45,935 bases of DNA from Sediminibacterium sp. (GTDB taxonomy: Bacteria; Bacteroidota; Bacteroidia; Chitinophagales; Chitinophagaceae), in NCBI GenBank assembly GCA_027490265.1, contig JAIXYL010000005.1, forward strand, positions 1 through 45,935. Direction: 5' to 3'. The stretch's first letter is position 1; each line of letters opens with the position of its first letter. Made by a program: the position numbers and the translations under genes. The notes under the pieces were generated by a model that did no database searches, was not told where the DNA came from, and worked only from the letters and a program-made list of their open reading frames with translations. Below are positions 1 through 10,100 of the stretch, piece after piece.

Positions 1-2
1 CT

Positions 3-350
3 GGTTTTAGAAACTATTATTCCGCATTAAATGAAGCCATCATTGACAATTATAAAGGCAATATCAATGCTAGAATTGGTGGTGAACTAAAATTCAATAC
101 AGTGATGTTTAGATTGGGGGCTGCGTATTACGGTAGCCCTTATAAAGATGAAGCATTGAATGCTAGCAGAGTGATTGGTACAGGTGGTTTGGGCTATAGA
201 AACAAAGGCATATTTATTGATTTGTCTTACTCACATATCATGAACAAAGATGCCGTGTTTGCTTATCGCTTGAACGACAAGCCCAACACATTTGCTGAAC
301 AACGCGGTAACCGAGGCAATATCATGCTGACATTTGGATTTAAGTTGTAA
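3..350 (+). CDS. C-terminal end of an outer-membrane beta-barrel protein (OmpP1/FadL-like), 5' truncated
   Basis: The reading frame is open from the left edge of the window and stops at 348-350, leaving about 115 residues. The visible part alternates polar and aromatic/hydrophobic residues as in beta-strands, contains a GGELKF strand and a 'LGYRNKGIFIDLSYSH' strand, and ends in GFKL, a typical last strand of a Bacteroidota outer-membrane barrel. The style resembles OmpP1/FadL-type transporters of this phylum, which are often annotated as hemin or hydrocarbon receptors. The substrate cannot be told. It converges on rimO with only 3 bases between the stops. The N-terminus lies outside the window, so the family call is tentative. 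Confidence 0.6.
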   Translation, partial: GFRNYYSALNEAIIDNYKGNINARIGGELKFNTVMFRLGAAYYGSPYKDEALNASRVIGTGGLGYRNKGIFIDLSYSHIMNKDAVFAYRLNDKPNTFAEQRGNRGNIMLTFGFKL

Positions 351-353
351 GTG

Positions 354-1664
354 TTAAACAACCACTTCTCCTTCTAAATCGTAATCGTAGGCTTTGGTAA
401 TTTTCACATTGACAAATTCCCCGATGGGTAATTTTTTTGTACTGTGAATCACCACTTCATTGTCTACTTCTACACTGTCGAATTCTGTTCTGCCTAAATA
501 GCGACCCGCTTCTTTTTTATCAATCAACACTTTAAACACCTGCCCAATTTTCGCCTGATTTTTTTCATAAGAAATTTCCTGCTGCAATTCCATGATTTCT
601 TGTGCACGCGCTGCTTTTACTTCCGCTGGCACATTGTCTTCTAAATCATATGCACTGGTATTTTCTTCATGACTGTAACTGAATATCCCAACTCGATCAA
701 AGCGGTGTTCTTGCAGAAATGCTTTTAATTCTTCCACGTCTTCTTCTGTTTCACCAGGAAAGCCAGCAATCAAAGTGGTTCTAATACATATGCCTGGCAC
801 TTTTGCGCGTATCTGGTGTATTAATTCAGACATCTCTTCACGGGTAATATTTCTGCGCATGGCTTTCAACATTCGATTGCTCGCATGTTGCAAAGGCATG
901 TCTAGATAATTACAAATATTGCTGCGCCGTTGCATGACGTCTAAAATCTCTAACGGAAACTTACTCGGATAAGCATAATGTAAGCGAATCCATGCTAAGC
1001 CTTCTATATCCGCTAATGCATCTAATAATTTGGGCAATGCTCTCTCCTTGTATAGATCAAGACCATAGTAAGTAAGTTCTTGTGCAATCAACATGATTTC
1101 TTTCACGCCTTTTTGCACTAAGGCTTTTGCCTCTGCAACCAAATCTTCAATGGACCGACTGATATGTTTTCCACGCATTAATGGAATGGCACAGAAAGAG
1201 CAGGTTCTATTACAGCCTTCTGCAATTTTTAAATAAGCATAATGTTTAGGCGTACTCAACATGCGTTCGCCTAAAAGCTCAGCCTTATAATCGGCTTCAA
1301 ATTGCTTTAATATCAATGGCAATTCTAAGGTTCCAAACCAAGCATCAACCTCAGGCATTTCAGCCTCTAAGTCGCCTCTGTATCGCTCACTTAAGCAACC
1401 CGTTACATACACTTTATCTAGCTTACCTCTGCGCTTTAATTCTACCTGATCTAAAATGGTATTAATGCTTTCCTCCTTGGCTTTGTCAATAAAGCCACAG
1501 GTATTAACTACAACGATATTGTGGTCTAATTTGGCATTTTCATGCACTACATCAATATCATTGGCTGCTAATTGTCCACTTAATACTTCAGAGTCCACCA
1601 AATTTTTGCTGCAACCGAGGGTAATAATATTGACCTTGTCCTTTTTGAGTGTTTTTGCCTTCAT
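354..1664 (-). CDS. rimO: Ribosomal protein uS12 methylthiotransferase RimO
   Basis: A 436-residue radical-SAM methylthiotransferase that adds a methylthio group to the conserved aspartate of ribosomal protein uS12. The N-terminal UPF0004 domain carries the three cysteines that bind the first Fe-S cluster (C18 in TLGCSKNLVDSE, C56 in NTCGF, C90 in VTGC). The radical-SAM CxxxCxxC is at C151-C155-C158 in EGCNRTCSFC. A TRAM-like domain fills the last 65 residues. The SKNLVDSE signature and length fit RimO rather than the tRNA enzymes MiaB or MtaB. It is the last gene of a minus-strand run. A TAnnTTTG box 7 bases upstream suggests its own promoter. Confidence 0.95.
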   Translation of the reverse strand: MKAKTLKKDKVNIITLGCSKNLVDSEVLSGQLAANDIDVVHENAKLDHNIVVVNTCGFIDKAKEESINTILDQVELKRRGKLDKVYVTGCLSERYRGDLEAEMPEVDAWFGTLELPLILKQFEADYKAELLGERMLSTPKHYAYLKIAEGCNRTCSFCAIPLMRGKHISRSIEDLVAEAKALVQKGVKEIMLIAQELTYYGLDLYKERALPKLLDALADIEGLAWIRLHYAYPSKFPLEILDVMQRRSNICNYLDMPLQHASNRMLKAMRRNITREEMSELIHQIRAKVPGICIRTTLIAGFPGETEEDVEELKAFLQEHRFDRVGIFSYSHEENTSAYDLEDNVPAEVKAARAQEIMELQQEISYEKNQAKIGQVFKVLIDKKEAGRYLGRTEFDSVEVDNEVVIHSTKKLPIGEFVNVKITKAYDYDLEGEVVV

Positions 1665-1671
1665 GAGAGGG

Positions 1672-1679
1672 CAAAATTA
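1672..1679 (-). promoter_or_regulatory. Bacteroidota -7 promoter box upstream of rimO
   Basis: The minus strand reads TAATTTTG, an exact match to TAnnTTTG. Only 7 bases separate it from the rimO ATG, so a transcript started here would have almost no leader. I see no TTG -33 element at the usual distance, so this is a one-box prediction. Confidence 0.45.
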
Positions 1680-1706
1680 AGGATTTTGGGTTGAACGGCT
1701 CTTTCT

Positions 1707-1973
1707 CTAAAGCAACTTGCCCACTAAACCAATCAATACCCCAACCCCATTTTCAATATTTTGGATGGCTTTGATTTTATCGTTGTTCTGCTTAGTTTGA
1801 TCTTTTACAATTTGCAATACCTGGTTAAACTCAGCTTGATTCATGGCATTGTCCTTTAAAATAGCTGCTAAATCAGGGGCTGACAATCCAGATAATTGCT
1901 GCATTTGTTCTGAAAATACAGCATCGGTATCACGTTTGGCTTTTGCGGCTTTTTTTTGCCAATTGGTAGGCAT
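1707..1973 (-). CDS. Small conserved-looking protein of unknown function (88 aa)
   Basis: I do not recognise this protein. It is 88 residues long, rich in Lys, Gln and Asn, and looks helical throughout. The last stretch (about residues 75-88, GVGVLIGLVGKLL) is hydrophobic and glycine-rich and could lie on or in a membrane as a short amphipathic or hydrophobic helix. It has no signal peptide. It starts 10 bases after the stop of the lipoprotein gene upstream and is followed 42 bases later by rimO, so it is probably co-transcribed with the lipoprotein. The opposite-strand frames here are less plausible. Coding is supported by tight operon spacing and an ordinary Bacteroidota composition. Confidence 0.65.
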   Translation of the reverse strand: MPTNWQKKAAKAKRDTDAVFSEQMQQLSGLSAPDLAAILKDNAMNQAEFNQVLQIVKDQTKQNNDKIKAIQNIENGVGVLIGLVGKLL

Positions 1974-1983
1974 AGCGTTGGAT

Positions 1984-2589
1984 TTAGTTGACTATTTGTT
2001 GAATGTCTTTTTTAAGATTGACCACTAATCCGCCAATATTGCCAGATGACAACACAAAGCGATCTAGGGCTTCCGACAACTGTTGGTAATTAATGCCTTT
2101 TTGTTTAAACAGCTTGGATTGGTTCAGCAACTGTTGTTTTCGTTCATTGAGTTTAACAGCTGAGGTCAATAGTTTTTTCATTTCTTGATTGGCCAAACTG
2201 TATCGTGCGTAATCATCGTTCAGTTGAGTGACAATCATGGATTTGGCTGAGTCCAATGCCATTTGCATAGCGTATTGTCTTTCGCTAATCACAGGTATGG
2301 CTGCTGACAAAATTTGGGGCAATGCAGACTTGATTGGTTCATCATCCGATAGGTCTTCCGTCATTTGTTGTATAAAATGCGGTGTGTATTCTTGCTTGAT
2401 AAAATCGGCCACTCTGGCTTTTTTTGCAGCAAACAATTGCTGTACCAAGATCATATTCAGTTGGTGCATGCGATGGCCTTCTGCCTGAATATGATCTGAT
2501 AAAGTAATGCTTTGCACAGGCAACCGTGTACAAGCGGTCAAAAAACAAGCAGATAATACAATACATATCAATGCACGCATATGGTTCAT
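1984..2589 (-). CDS. Putative lipoprotein of unknown function (201 aa)
   Basis: The N-terminus has a positively charged start, a hydrophobic core and a lipobox LTAC (cysteine at residue 20), so the mature protein is probably lipid-anchored in the envelope. ATGs at 2589 and 2580 are both possible starts. The mature part is almost entirely predicted helix, rich in Gln, Lys and Leu, with no motif I can name. It ends in a stretch (SGNIGGLVVNLKKDIQQIV) resembling the hydrophobic tail of the 88-residue protein encoded 10 bases downstream. That similarity and the tight spacing suggest the two work together, but this is inference. Confidence 0.7.
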   Translation of the reverse strand: MNHMRALICIVLSACFLTACTRLPVQSITLSDHIQAEGHRMHQLNMILVQQLFAAKKARVADFIKQEYTPHFIQQMTEDLSDDEPIKSALPQILSAAIPVISERQYAMQMALDSAKSMIVTQLNDDYARYSLANQEMKKLLTSAVKLNERKQQLLNQSKLFKQKGINYQQLSEALDRFVLSSGNIGGLVVNLKKDIQQIVN

Positions 2590-2649
2590 TTAAGCAGAAC
2601 CAAATTAGCGTTTGCGGCCATCTTGAACAACCGTGTTTTAACGGAGATT

Positions 2650-4206
2650 TCAATCCCCCAACCAACTAGACAACATGGCCAATTGTGCTGCTGTAGGGTT
2701 CAATATGGGCTCGATTTTAAAAAGGATTTTGGGTTGCTGATTGACCATTGTTTCTGTGCGAATCAATGTGAGGCCTACGTTATTCAGATAAGTTTGATAA
2801 TCGATGGCTTTGGTTGTTGAAATGTATTCAAATTCGGTTGCCAAAGACTTGCCTGCCATTTGTTCACAAGCTTCTTGAAACTCTGCATCTGTGAATCCTC
2901 TTTGCAAACGCTGATAATACGTTTGATACATATAACGCATTACATGGTCTAAGCTGTGTTGATTTTGAGAAGCTTGGCGAATGGCTAAATCAATGATCAT
3001 TCCTACCACAGGGCCTTTATCATAGTAAGAAATGGCTTTATTTTTATCGGCCCCACTGGTACCAAAAGGACCATCTGACCAAGTGTTATAACTGGCTTGC
3101 AATAAACTTTGGTGTGCTTTACCAGGATTGTTTTCATGCGCCGTAATATTATTGGCTAGGTTATTCAAAAAAGTAGCTCTATCAACAATATTAGCCCGTT
3201 TGACCATTAAGTATTCAAAGTAAACCGATAATCCCTCACTGATCCATAACTGCGTAGTTTTGCTCCCTTTGTCATAATCAAAAGGCCCCAACTCAACAGG
3301 TCTGATTCGTTTTACATTGTAATGATGAAAGTATTCATGACTCAAAAAATTCATGATTCGATTAATATCTGCAGGCGTTTTCAATTCATTGCCATTAAAG
3401 CTGACAGTAGTATTATTCAAGTGTTCTATTCCGCCTCTACCTGGTCCAATCCCAATAAATGTATATTCCTTAAAAGGGATATGGTCCATAATATTGACGC
3501 CTTGTTCAATGGCTTTTTGAAGGGTATTCATGAATAATTGCTCATCAAAACTGCCCATTTTGTATCCAATAAAACGGTGTGGCACTCCCCTAACAGTGAA
3601 TGCTGGCAATTCTTTTAAGTCACCAATTAAAATGGGGCAATCGTATAGAATATCAAAATTGGGTGCTGAAAAAAGATTGGGGTTCCCATTAACCATTTGT
3701 AATCCGGTGGCAATTTTTTTGAATCTGGGTTGATCAGCACTGTTGATTTTTATTTGTACCGGCAGTTGCAGCATAGACGCTACATAAAAGAAATTATTGG
3801 CTGAAACAATATAAGCGTGGGCACTATCAATAAAACTATTGGCAACAAATTTTCGGTTGGTTTTAATTTGATAGTTCACGCGAAAAGGGCTGTTCTTCGG
3901 CGCAATGATTAGCCAACTGTTGCTATTGATTTTTGAAACAGGTAAGACTTTCCCATTTTGATGAATGGCCACCAATGAGTCTACCGTATTGGCATAGTTC
4001 ATTAACTGATAATACCCAGGCATCCAATTGGGCATTTTTAAAACAATAGAATCTTGTTTAAACCCTTTTGCGTCAAGGGTTATATGAAATTTACCCTTGG
4101 CTGCTTCTGGCATAGAAACGGTGTAACGCAATTCGGGTTGTGCCATGACCAATTGACTGTGGGTCAACCAAACAGACATTACAATGAGAATTTTTTTCAT
4201 AAACAT
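2650..4206 (-). CDS. M61-family metallopeptidase, short form without a PDZ domain
   Basis: A secreted or periplasmic zinc peptidase of the M61 (glycyl aminopeptidase-like) family. Residues 1-22 form a signal peptide ending VMAQ. The family block GRGGIEHLNN is at 256-265. The zinc motif HEYFH is at 290-294, followed by YNVKR, and the third ligand is probably E324 in SEGLSVYFEY. The N-terminal 200 residues are the beta-rich domain typical of M61. Many family members carry a C-terminal PDZ domain. Here the protein ends about 45 residues after the catalytic helical domain, at 518 aa, and only 60 bases remain before the next gene, so the PDZ is absent. The gene lies 4 bases after the DUF389 gene, probably in the same transcript. 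A start at 4200 is equally possible. Confidence 0.88.
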   Translation of the reverse strand: MFMKKILIVMSVWLTHSQLVMAQPELRYTVSMPEAAKGKFHITLDAKGFKQDSIVLKMPNWMPGYYQLMNYANTVDSLVAIHQNGKVLPVSKINSNSWLIIAPKNSPFRVNYQIKTNRKFVANSFIDSAHAYIVSANNFFYVASMLQLPVQIKINSADQPRFKKIATGLQMVNGNPNLFSAPNFDILYDCPILIGDLKELPAFTVRGVPHRFIGYKMGSFDEQLFMNTLQKAIEQGVNIMDHIPFKEYTFIGIGPGRGGIEHLNNTTVSFNGNELKTPADINRIMNFLSHEYFHHYNVKRIRPVELGPFDYDKGSKTTQLWISEGLSVYFEYLMVKRANIVDRATFLNNLANNITAHENNPGKAHQSLLQASYNTWSDGPFGTSGADKNKAISYYDKGPVVGMIIDLAIRQASQNQHSLDHVMRYMYQTYYQRLQRGFTDAEFQEACEQMAGKSLATEFEYISTTKAIDYQTYLNNVGLTLIRTETMVNQQPKILFKIEPILNPTAAQLAMLSSWLGD

Positions 4207-4210
4207 CTAT

Positions 4211-5467
4211 TTAAGGCGTGATGATATCGATACGGTCTTTCTGTGTTTTCAGTTTCAACCAATTTTTCAATTGATTGGTCTCTGTGCTGTCGACTACACC
4301 ATGCTGTTTAATCAAGAGGACCAATACTTGTTGCGTTGAATCAGTGCCAGCAAAATATTGGTGATTCGCCATAGAAATGGGCGAAATGGTTGGAAAAAGA
4401 ATGGCCATTTCTTTAAAGACGCTTGCTTGTTGATTAACTTCTTTGTTGGCTTCTTTTTGTATCTGCATCAGTGTGGCCATCTGATCATCGGTTGCTGTAG
4501 ACTTTGGAATTGAATCCTGAAGAATCACTAAATCTGTTTGCGCTAATTGGTACTGAATTAATTTGGTTTTTAAAACGGCCAGTTCGCTGTCACTGAATTT
4601 TTTTGACCAAAAAGCTAGCTCTAATTTTTTAGAAGGGAAAACAGTGGCTTTTTGATATACCAACATATGGCCCTTATCAGTAAATTCTGTTTGTACAAAG
4701 CGCTCTAATCTAGCTTTGATTTTTTTCTCCCGAATCATTTGATACGCCAAGTAAGTGCTTGGCACAATAATCAATACCAATAAGATCGAAATGATGGCCC
4801 TGATTTGTTGTTGCTTTTTTTGATTAACATGAGTCGTTAACGGATACTTCAAATACTTCACCATTACATAGGTAGCAATGCAAATAAAAAAGCAATTAAT
4901 GATGTACAAGTACAAAGCCCCTAGAAAATACAAATAGTTACCCATGGCCAACCCATAGCCCGCTGTGCATAATGGGGGCATCAGCGCAGTAGCAATGGCT
5001 ACACCTGGAATTGGATTGCCCTTTTCTGCCCTTGTGATGGCAATAACGCCCACCAATCCCCCAAAAAAAGCAATCAACACATCATAAATATTGGGGGATG
5101 TTCTGGCCAATAATTCACTTTGTGCCTCTTTGAATGGACTGATACTAAAATATATGGTTGATACAGTTAAACTGACTACAGTAGCAATCAATAAATTTTT
5201 AGCAGATTTTTTTAGCAACGCAAAATCATAAATACCCAAGGCAAACCCAGCACCAACGATTGGACCCATTAATGGTGAAATCAACATGGCCCCAATAATC
5301 ACCGCAGTAGAATTGACGTTTAACCCAACAGAAGCTACTACAATGGCACAGGCCAAGATCCATAAATTAGCGCCTCTAAAACTGGTATTACTGACTACAT
5401 TGTCCAGCACTTTGGCTTTGTCTTCCTCGCCTTTGTGCAAATCGATAAATGATAACATTGCGCTCAT
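4211..5467 (-). CDS. DUF389 / TIGR00341 family membrane protein
   Basis: A 418-residue integral membrane protein. Hydrophobic segments occur at about residues 30-50, 55-80, 90-110, 125-145, 155-180 and 180-200, plus one near 225-245, followed by a soluble C-terminal domain of about 170 residues. The glycine- and proline-rich block NSTAVIIGAMLISPLMGPI in the second segment and the AIATALMPPLCTAGYGLA block are hallmarks of the DUF389 family, whose biochemical role is not established. The start could be the ATG at 5467 or the one at 5458. The M61 peptidase gene follows 4 bases after its stop, so the two are probably one operon. A TATCTTTA sequence just upstream is one mismatch from the -7 box. 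Confidence 0.88.
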   Translation of the reverse strand: MSAMLSFIDLHKGEEDKAKVLDNVVSNTSFRGANLWILACAIVVASVGLNVNSTAVIIGAMLISPLMGPIVGAGFALGIYDFALLKKSAKNLLIATVVSLTVSTIYFSISPFKEAQSELLARTSPNIYDVLIAFFGGLVGVIAITRAEKGNPIPGVAIATALMPPLCTAGYGLAMGNYLYFLGALYLYIINCFFICIATYVMVKYLKYPLTTHVNQKKQQQIRAIISILLVLIIVPSTYLAYQMIREKKIKARLERFVQTEFTDKGHMLVYQKATVFPSKKLELAFWSKKFSDSELAVLKTKLIQYQLAQTDLVILQDSIPKSTATDDQMATLMQIQKEANKEVNQQASVFKEMAILFPTISPISMANHQYFAGTDSTQQVLVLLIKQHGVVDSTETNQLKNWLKLKTQKDRIDIITP

Positions 5468-5523
5468 ACATTTAAAGATAAGTTTTAAGATTTGGACTAC
5501 AATGCCACCAGTACCAATATGGT

Positions 5524-7110
5524 TTACTTATGCACTTCGCTTGTAAAGTGGAAACTAATATCTGGGTTATTGGTGATTTCAGTATTTAAGAACCATTCGC
5601 TTTGTGCCAAATACACTGGTTGCCCGTCTTTGTCTTCTGCTGCATTCTGTTGTTTAAAGCGCAAAAAGTCTTCTAATTTTTTAGGGTCTTTACTGGTTAA
5701 CCAGCAGGCTTTATAAAATGGAAGGGTTCTGAATTCACAAGCAGCCCCATATTCTTGTAAGAGACGATATTGAATCACTTCAAATTGTAATTCACCCACA
5801 CAACCAATGATTTTTTTGTTGCCCCCATGTTGTGTAAACAATTGTGCAACACCTTCATCAGTTAATTGACTGATGCCTTTTTCAAGTTGTTTGGTTTTCA
5901 TGGGGTCTTTGTTCACCAACTCTTTAAAGATTTCAGGAGAGAAGGTAGGGATGCCACTGAAATAATAGTGCTCGCCCTCCGTCATTGTATCGCCAATTTT
6001 AAAGTTTCCGGTATCAAATAAACCCACTACATCTCCGGCATAAGCATCTTCCACAACTTCTTTAGAACGCGCCATAAAACTGTATGGATTACTGAACCGC
6101 ATGTCTTTGTCTAAGCGTACATGATGATAGTATTTATTCCGCTCAAACTTGCCACTGCAAACCCGCATAAAGGCAATCCGATCTCTGTGTTTGGGATCTA
6201 AGTTGGCGTGAATTTTAAAAATGAACCCACTGAATTTTTCTTCACCTACTTCAATGGTACGCGCTGTGGTTTCGCGAGAACGGGGTACAGGAGCAATGCG
6301 AATAAATGTATCTAGCATTTCCTTTACCCCAAAATTATTGACTGCAGACCCAAAGAATACCGGTGCAATAGACCCACTCAAATAATCAGCAGGATTTAAT
6401 GCCCCATAAACCCCTTCAATCAACTCCACATCTTCTCTAAGTTGATTGGCGTCACGGGCACCTACTTTTGCATCCAATACAGGATCAGCCAAATCATTAA
6501 TGGCAATCACGTCTTCATCATCGGCCTTGGTGCTGGCTGTGAATAAGCGCAAGCTTTGATTGTCTAAGTTGTAGACCCCTTTAAACTCTTTCCCACTGTT
6601 GATAGGCCAAGTCATCGGATGTAAGGATATGCCCAGTTCTTTTTCTATTTCTTCTAATAAATCAAATCGATTTTTTCCGTCACGGTCCATTTTATTGATG
6701 AATACAATCACCGGCGTATCACGCATTCTGCAGACCTCCATCAATCGTCTGGTTTGTGCTTCTACCCCATTCACACTATCAATCACCAAGATAACACTGT
6801 CTACTGCAGTTAAGGTTCGATAGGTATCTTCCGCAAAGTCTTTGTGGCCGGGGGTATCCAATAAATTGATCAAAATATTTTGATACTCAAACGTCATCAC
6901 AGAAGTGGCCACAGATATACCTCTTTGGCGCTCAATTTCCATAAAATCGGAAGTGGCCCCTTTTTTGATTTTATTGCTCTTTACCGCACCTGCCACTTGA
7001 ATAGCACCTCCAAACAACAATAACTTCTCGGTTAAAGTAGTTTTACCCGCATCTGGGTGAGAGATGATGGCAAATGTTTTTCTTCTGTTGATTTCTTTCT
7101 CGTACTTCAT
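5524..7110 (-). CDS. prfC: Peptide chain release factor 3 (RF3)
   Basis: A 528-residue translational GTPase that recycles class-I release factors from the ribosome after termination. The G1 motif SHPDAGKTT is at 17-25, the switch I region includes [13 protein letters not shown] (55-67), G3 DTPGH is at 85-89 and G4 NKMD at 139-142. The length and the IERQRGISV form distinguish it from EF-G and LepA. The C-terminal half has the RF3-specific domain II/III sequence. It is downstream of smc on the same strand with 59 bases between them. That gap holds a terminator-like hairpin and a -7 box, so prfC probably has its own transcript. Confidence 0.96.
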   Translation of the reverse strand: MKYEKEINRRKTFAIISHPDAGKTTLTEKLLLFGGAIQVAGAVKSNKIKKGATSDFMEIERQRGISVATSVMTFEYQNILINLLDTPGHKDFAEDTYRTLTAVDSVILVIDSVNGVEAQTRRLMEVCRMRDTPVIVFINKMDRDGKNRFDLLEEIEKELGISLHPMTWPINSGKEFKGVYNLDNQSLRLFTASTKADDEDVIAINDLADPVLDAKVGARDANQLREDVELIEGVYGALNPADYLSGSIAPVFFGSAVNNFGVKEMLDTFIRIAPVPRSRETTARTIEVGEEKFSGFIFKIHANLDPKHRDRIAFMRVCSGKFERNKYYHHVRLDKDMRFSNPYSFMARSKEVVEDAYAGDVVGLFDTGNFKIGDTMTEGEHYYFSGIPTFSPEIFKELVNKDPMKTKQLEKGISQLTDEGVAQLFTQHGGNKKIIGCVGELQFEVIQYRLLQEYGAACEFRTLPFYKACWLTSKDPKKLEDFLRFKQQNAAEDKDGQPVYLAQSEWFLNTEITNNPDISFHFTSEVHK

Positions 7111-7116
7111 ATATAT

Positions 7117-7150
7117 AATAAAAGCGCCCCCAATGATTCAATGGAGGCGC
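7117..7150 (-). terminator. Terminator-like hairpin between smc and prfC
   Basis: On the minus strand an 8-bp GC-rich stem forms between 7150-7143 (GCGCCTCC) and 7131-7124 (GGGGGCGC), with one G-U pair and an 11-base loop, followed by TTTTATTATATAT. The odd base pairs only in the minus-strand RNA (G-U). On the plus strand it would be a C-A mismatch, so the hairpin belongs to the smc-prfC direction. Confidence 0.6.
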
Positions 7151-7157
7151 AAAGGTA
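7150..7157 (-). promoter_or_regulatory. -7 promoter box for prfC
   Basis: The minus strand reads TACCTTTG, an exact TAnnTTTG match 39 bases before the prfC ATG. It directly abuts the GC-rich hairpin, so a transcript started here would carry that hairpin at its extreme 5' end. No -33 TTG is visible at the usual spacing. Confidence 0.4.
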
Positions 7158-7169
7158 ATCTTTATACAG

Positions 7170-10100
7170 TTAGTTTAAACTCCTGAAATCCACTGGTACC
7201 AGCTTGCTGACCCCAGGCTCTTGCATGGTTACCCCGTAAATCACATCTACAGCGCCCATGGTTTGCTTATTGTGTGTTACAATAATGAATTGCGAATTGT
7301 CACTGAACTTCTTAATCATTTGCGTGAATTTACCAACGTTGGCATCATCCAAAGGCGCATCCACCTCATCCAAAATACAGAACGGTGCTGGTTTAATCAG
7401 ATAGATGGCAAACAACAAGGCAGTAGCAGTTAAGGTTTTTTCTCCCCCACTTAATTGTGTGATTGAGCTTGGACGCTTCCCTTTTGGCTTGGCCACAATT
7501 TCAATACCCGTATCTGCTAAATTATCAGGATTGACCATCAACATATCCGCGGTATCTTCTTCAGTGAACAAGGCCTTGAATACTTTTTGGAAGTTCTCGC
7601 GCACTTTATTAAAGGTTTCTAAGAACAATTGATTGGCAGTTTCTTCTACTTCCAAAATGGTTTGTAATAGGCTTTCTTTGGCCGTTACCAAGTCGTTCTT
7701 TTGTTCTAAAATAAAGTCGTACCGTTTTTTCATTTCGGTATACGCTTCAATAGCTGTGGGGTTTACTTCACCCATATTGTCCATGCGCTTGCGCATTCTG
7801 TCGGAGGCTGCTTGCAATTCTTCTAGAGGCGTATCAGAGGTTCTGGGTTGATCTAAGATGTCGTCTAACTCAATTTTAAACTCAACATGCAAGCGCTCCT
7901 TCATACCAGCCAATTGCAATTTGAGCTCATTTAATTTGTCTTTGAGTTCATTCACTAAATGGTCAATCATTTCCTTGCTCTTCACTTTCAATCTTAGCGC
8001 ACTTTCTTTTTCTTGCAAGGCATTTCTAAAATTATAATAAGCTTGGTCCGCTTCGTTCAACTTAACTTCTTCTGCTTCTTTATTGCGCATTAATTCTACC
8101 AACAAAGTCTCTACTTCTTGTAAAGCAGCTACCCCATCAATGATGGCTTGCTCAGCTTCAGCCAATTGTGCGGTATTATTTTTGATTTGCTCATGCAAAT
8201 CATTCAATTGATTCTCTTTAAACAACAACTCTTGCTTAATGGTCGTCAATTTGCTTTGTTGACGCGTCAATTGCAAATTGGTTTCGTTGAACTGACCCGA
8301 TGCAAAATGGTAGGCTTGCTCTGCTGCTTGATAATCTTGCTCCAAATTGCGCATTTGCTCGGCTGTTTCCTGCAATTGGCTATTGAGTGTTAACAAGACT
8401 TCTCGGGTTTCTGCAATGGCATCTTGTTCATCTTGTAAACGCCCTTCAATATCTGTTAAACGCTGTTCGCCATTTTGCTGAGCAGCTTGCAAGTTTTCAA
8501 TTTTATTTTTGGCCGCAAATACCTGATTGGTCAATTGATTGATGTCTTGTTCAGTGGCTTTGATGGCATGCTCCTTTAATTGATCGCTGAACGCAATCAC
8601 TTCATTGTGCTTCGCTTGAATATCGGCTTTTAACAAACTTACCACCGACTCTTGGTCTTGGATGTCTTCAGCCAGTTTTTCAAGATTCTTGGCACGACCA
8701 ATTTTCTTCCCTTCAAATAAGCCTACACTACCACCGGTTAGGGTATATTTCCCTTTAACGTATTTACCCGTTTTCTCTAAAACCACCGCACCATTAGACT
8801 GACGAATGGCTTCTTCATTCTCCCCAATGTAAACGTTACCCAATAAATATTCCGCCAATTTGTAATATTGTTCATCCACTTCAATGACATCTAATGCCTT
8901 AATGGTATTGGCAGGTTGATGGGTATTGTTTTGGAATTGTGCAAACTGATCTAGTAAAAAGAAATTGGCTTTGCCCTTTTGGTTTTGGTCTAGTAAATGA
9001 ACAGCTTGCAACCCTTCTTCTAGATTATTCACTACATAGTAGTTCAAATAAGGCTCCAATACATTCTCCACCGCCGTTCTATATGCTTCCTTCACATAAA
9101 TGATGTCCGACAAAATGGGGGCAGCATGATTCCAATCATTATTCTTGTGCAAAAACTTGATGCTCTCTGGGTAACCTTCCATTGAATCAATCAAACTCTT
9201 TAACAAGTTGTATTCGTTTCGCTTGGCGTCTAGTTTTCTATTTTCGTCGGCCAACTCGCCGCGCAATACTTCTAATTGTTGCTGGGTTTCAAAAATTTGC
9301 TCCTTGGTTTTTTCGTGTTGCTCCTGCAATTGAACCAAATCAACCCGTTTCATTTCAAGGGCTTCTTCTTTTTCTGTGCTTTCTGCTTGCAACTGACTCA
9401 GTTGTTGCAAACGATTGGCGCGTTCGTCCTGCAACTGCAATTGCATTCTTTGCAGATTTTGAATAGAGGTATCGGCAACCGCTACTTTTTTCTCAGCATC
9501 AAACTGATTGCGTTGGAATTGTTGGTATTGATTTCTTACTGCATCTACCCCGCTGCGCTTTTCGTCGAATGCCTGACGCTTGTCGTCTACTTCAACTTTA
9601 GCTTCAGTGACGCGATCTTGTAAAACAGCTAAATTGGCTTCTTCCTCGCCAACCTGCATCTGTGAATACTCAATTGAATCGCCAATGGTTTTGAGTTGTC
9701 CCTCAGCTTTTTCTAAGAAATCCTTCAAATTGGTTTCTTTTTCCTTGAGGTACTGCAATTTCTGACTGGCGAGATTCTTATCATTTTCTGTAGACCTCAA
9801 ATTTTGCTGCAATTCATTAAAGCCTTGCTGCATGCTTTGAAGTGCTCTCTCTTGTGTAATGAAAGCCAATTTCTCTTGTTCAATAGCCGCTTCATCTGTA
9901 GCGATATCGGCCTCTAACTGCATTTTTTTATCCTGCTCAAGCTCTTGTTGTTCGGTCAGTTCTCGGTAAGAAATATTGAAGCCTTCCAAAGCAGCTTTGG
10001 CCAATTCAACCGCTACTTCCTTGTATTCCTTCTTGATCTCATAAAATTTCTCTGCCTTGCGTGCTTGACTTTCTAAAGTCTTTAGTTGGTTATTGATTTC

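Noticed and set aside
2342..2665. 107-residue minus-strand ORF over the lipoprotein gene
   Set aside because: It overlaps the lipoprotein with a clear signal peptide in another frame, and its own sequence is Cys/His/Arg-rich and unlike a protein.
2590..2700. Frameshift that removed a PDZ domain from the M61 peptidase
   Set aside because: Only 60 bases lie between the stop and the next gene, too few for a PDZ domain remnant, so it looks like a natural short form.
9276..9623. 115-residue plus-strand ORF rich in Leu and Phe inside smc
   Set aside because: It lies opposite the SMC coiled coil; the Gln/Glu/Lys-rich codons read backward give Leu/Phe-rich frames. No independent start signal or neighbour supports it.
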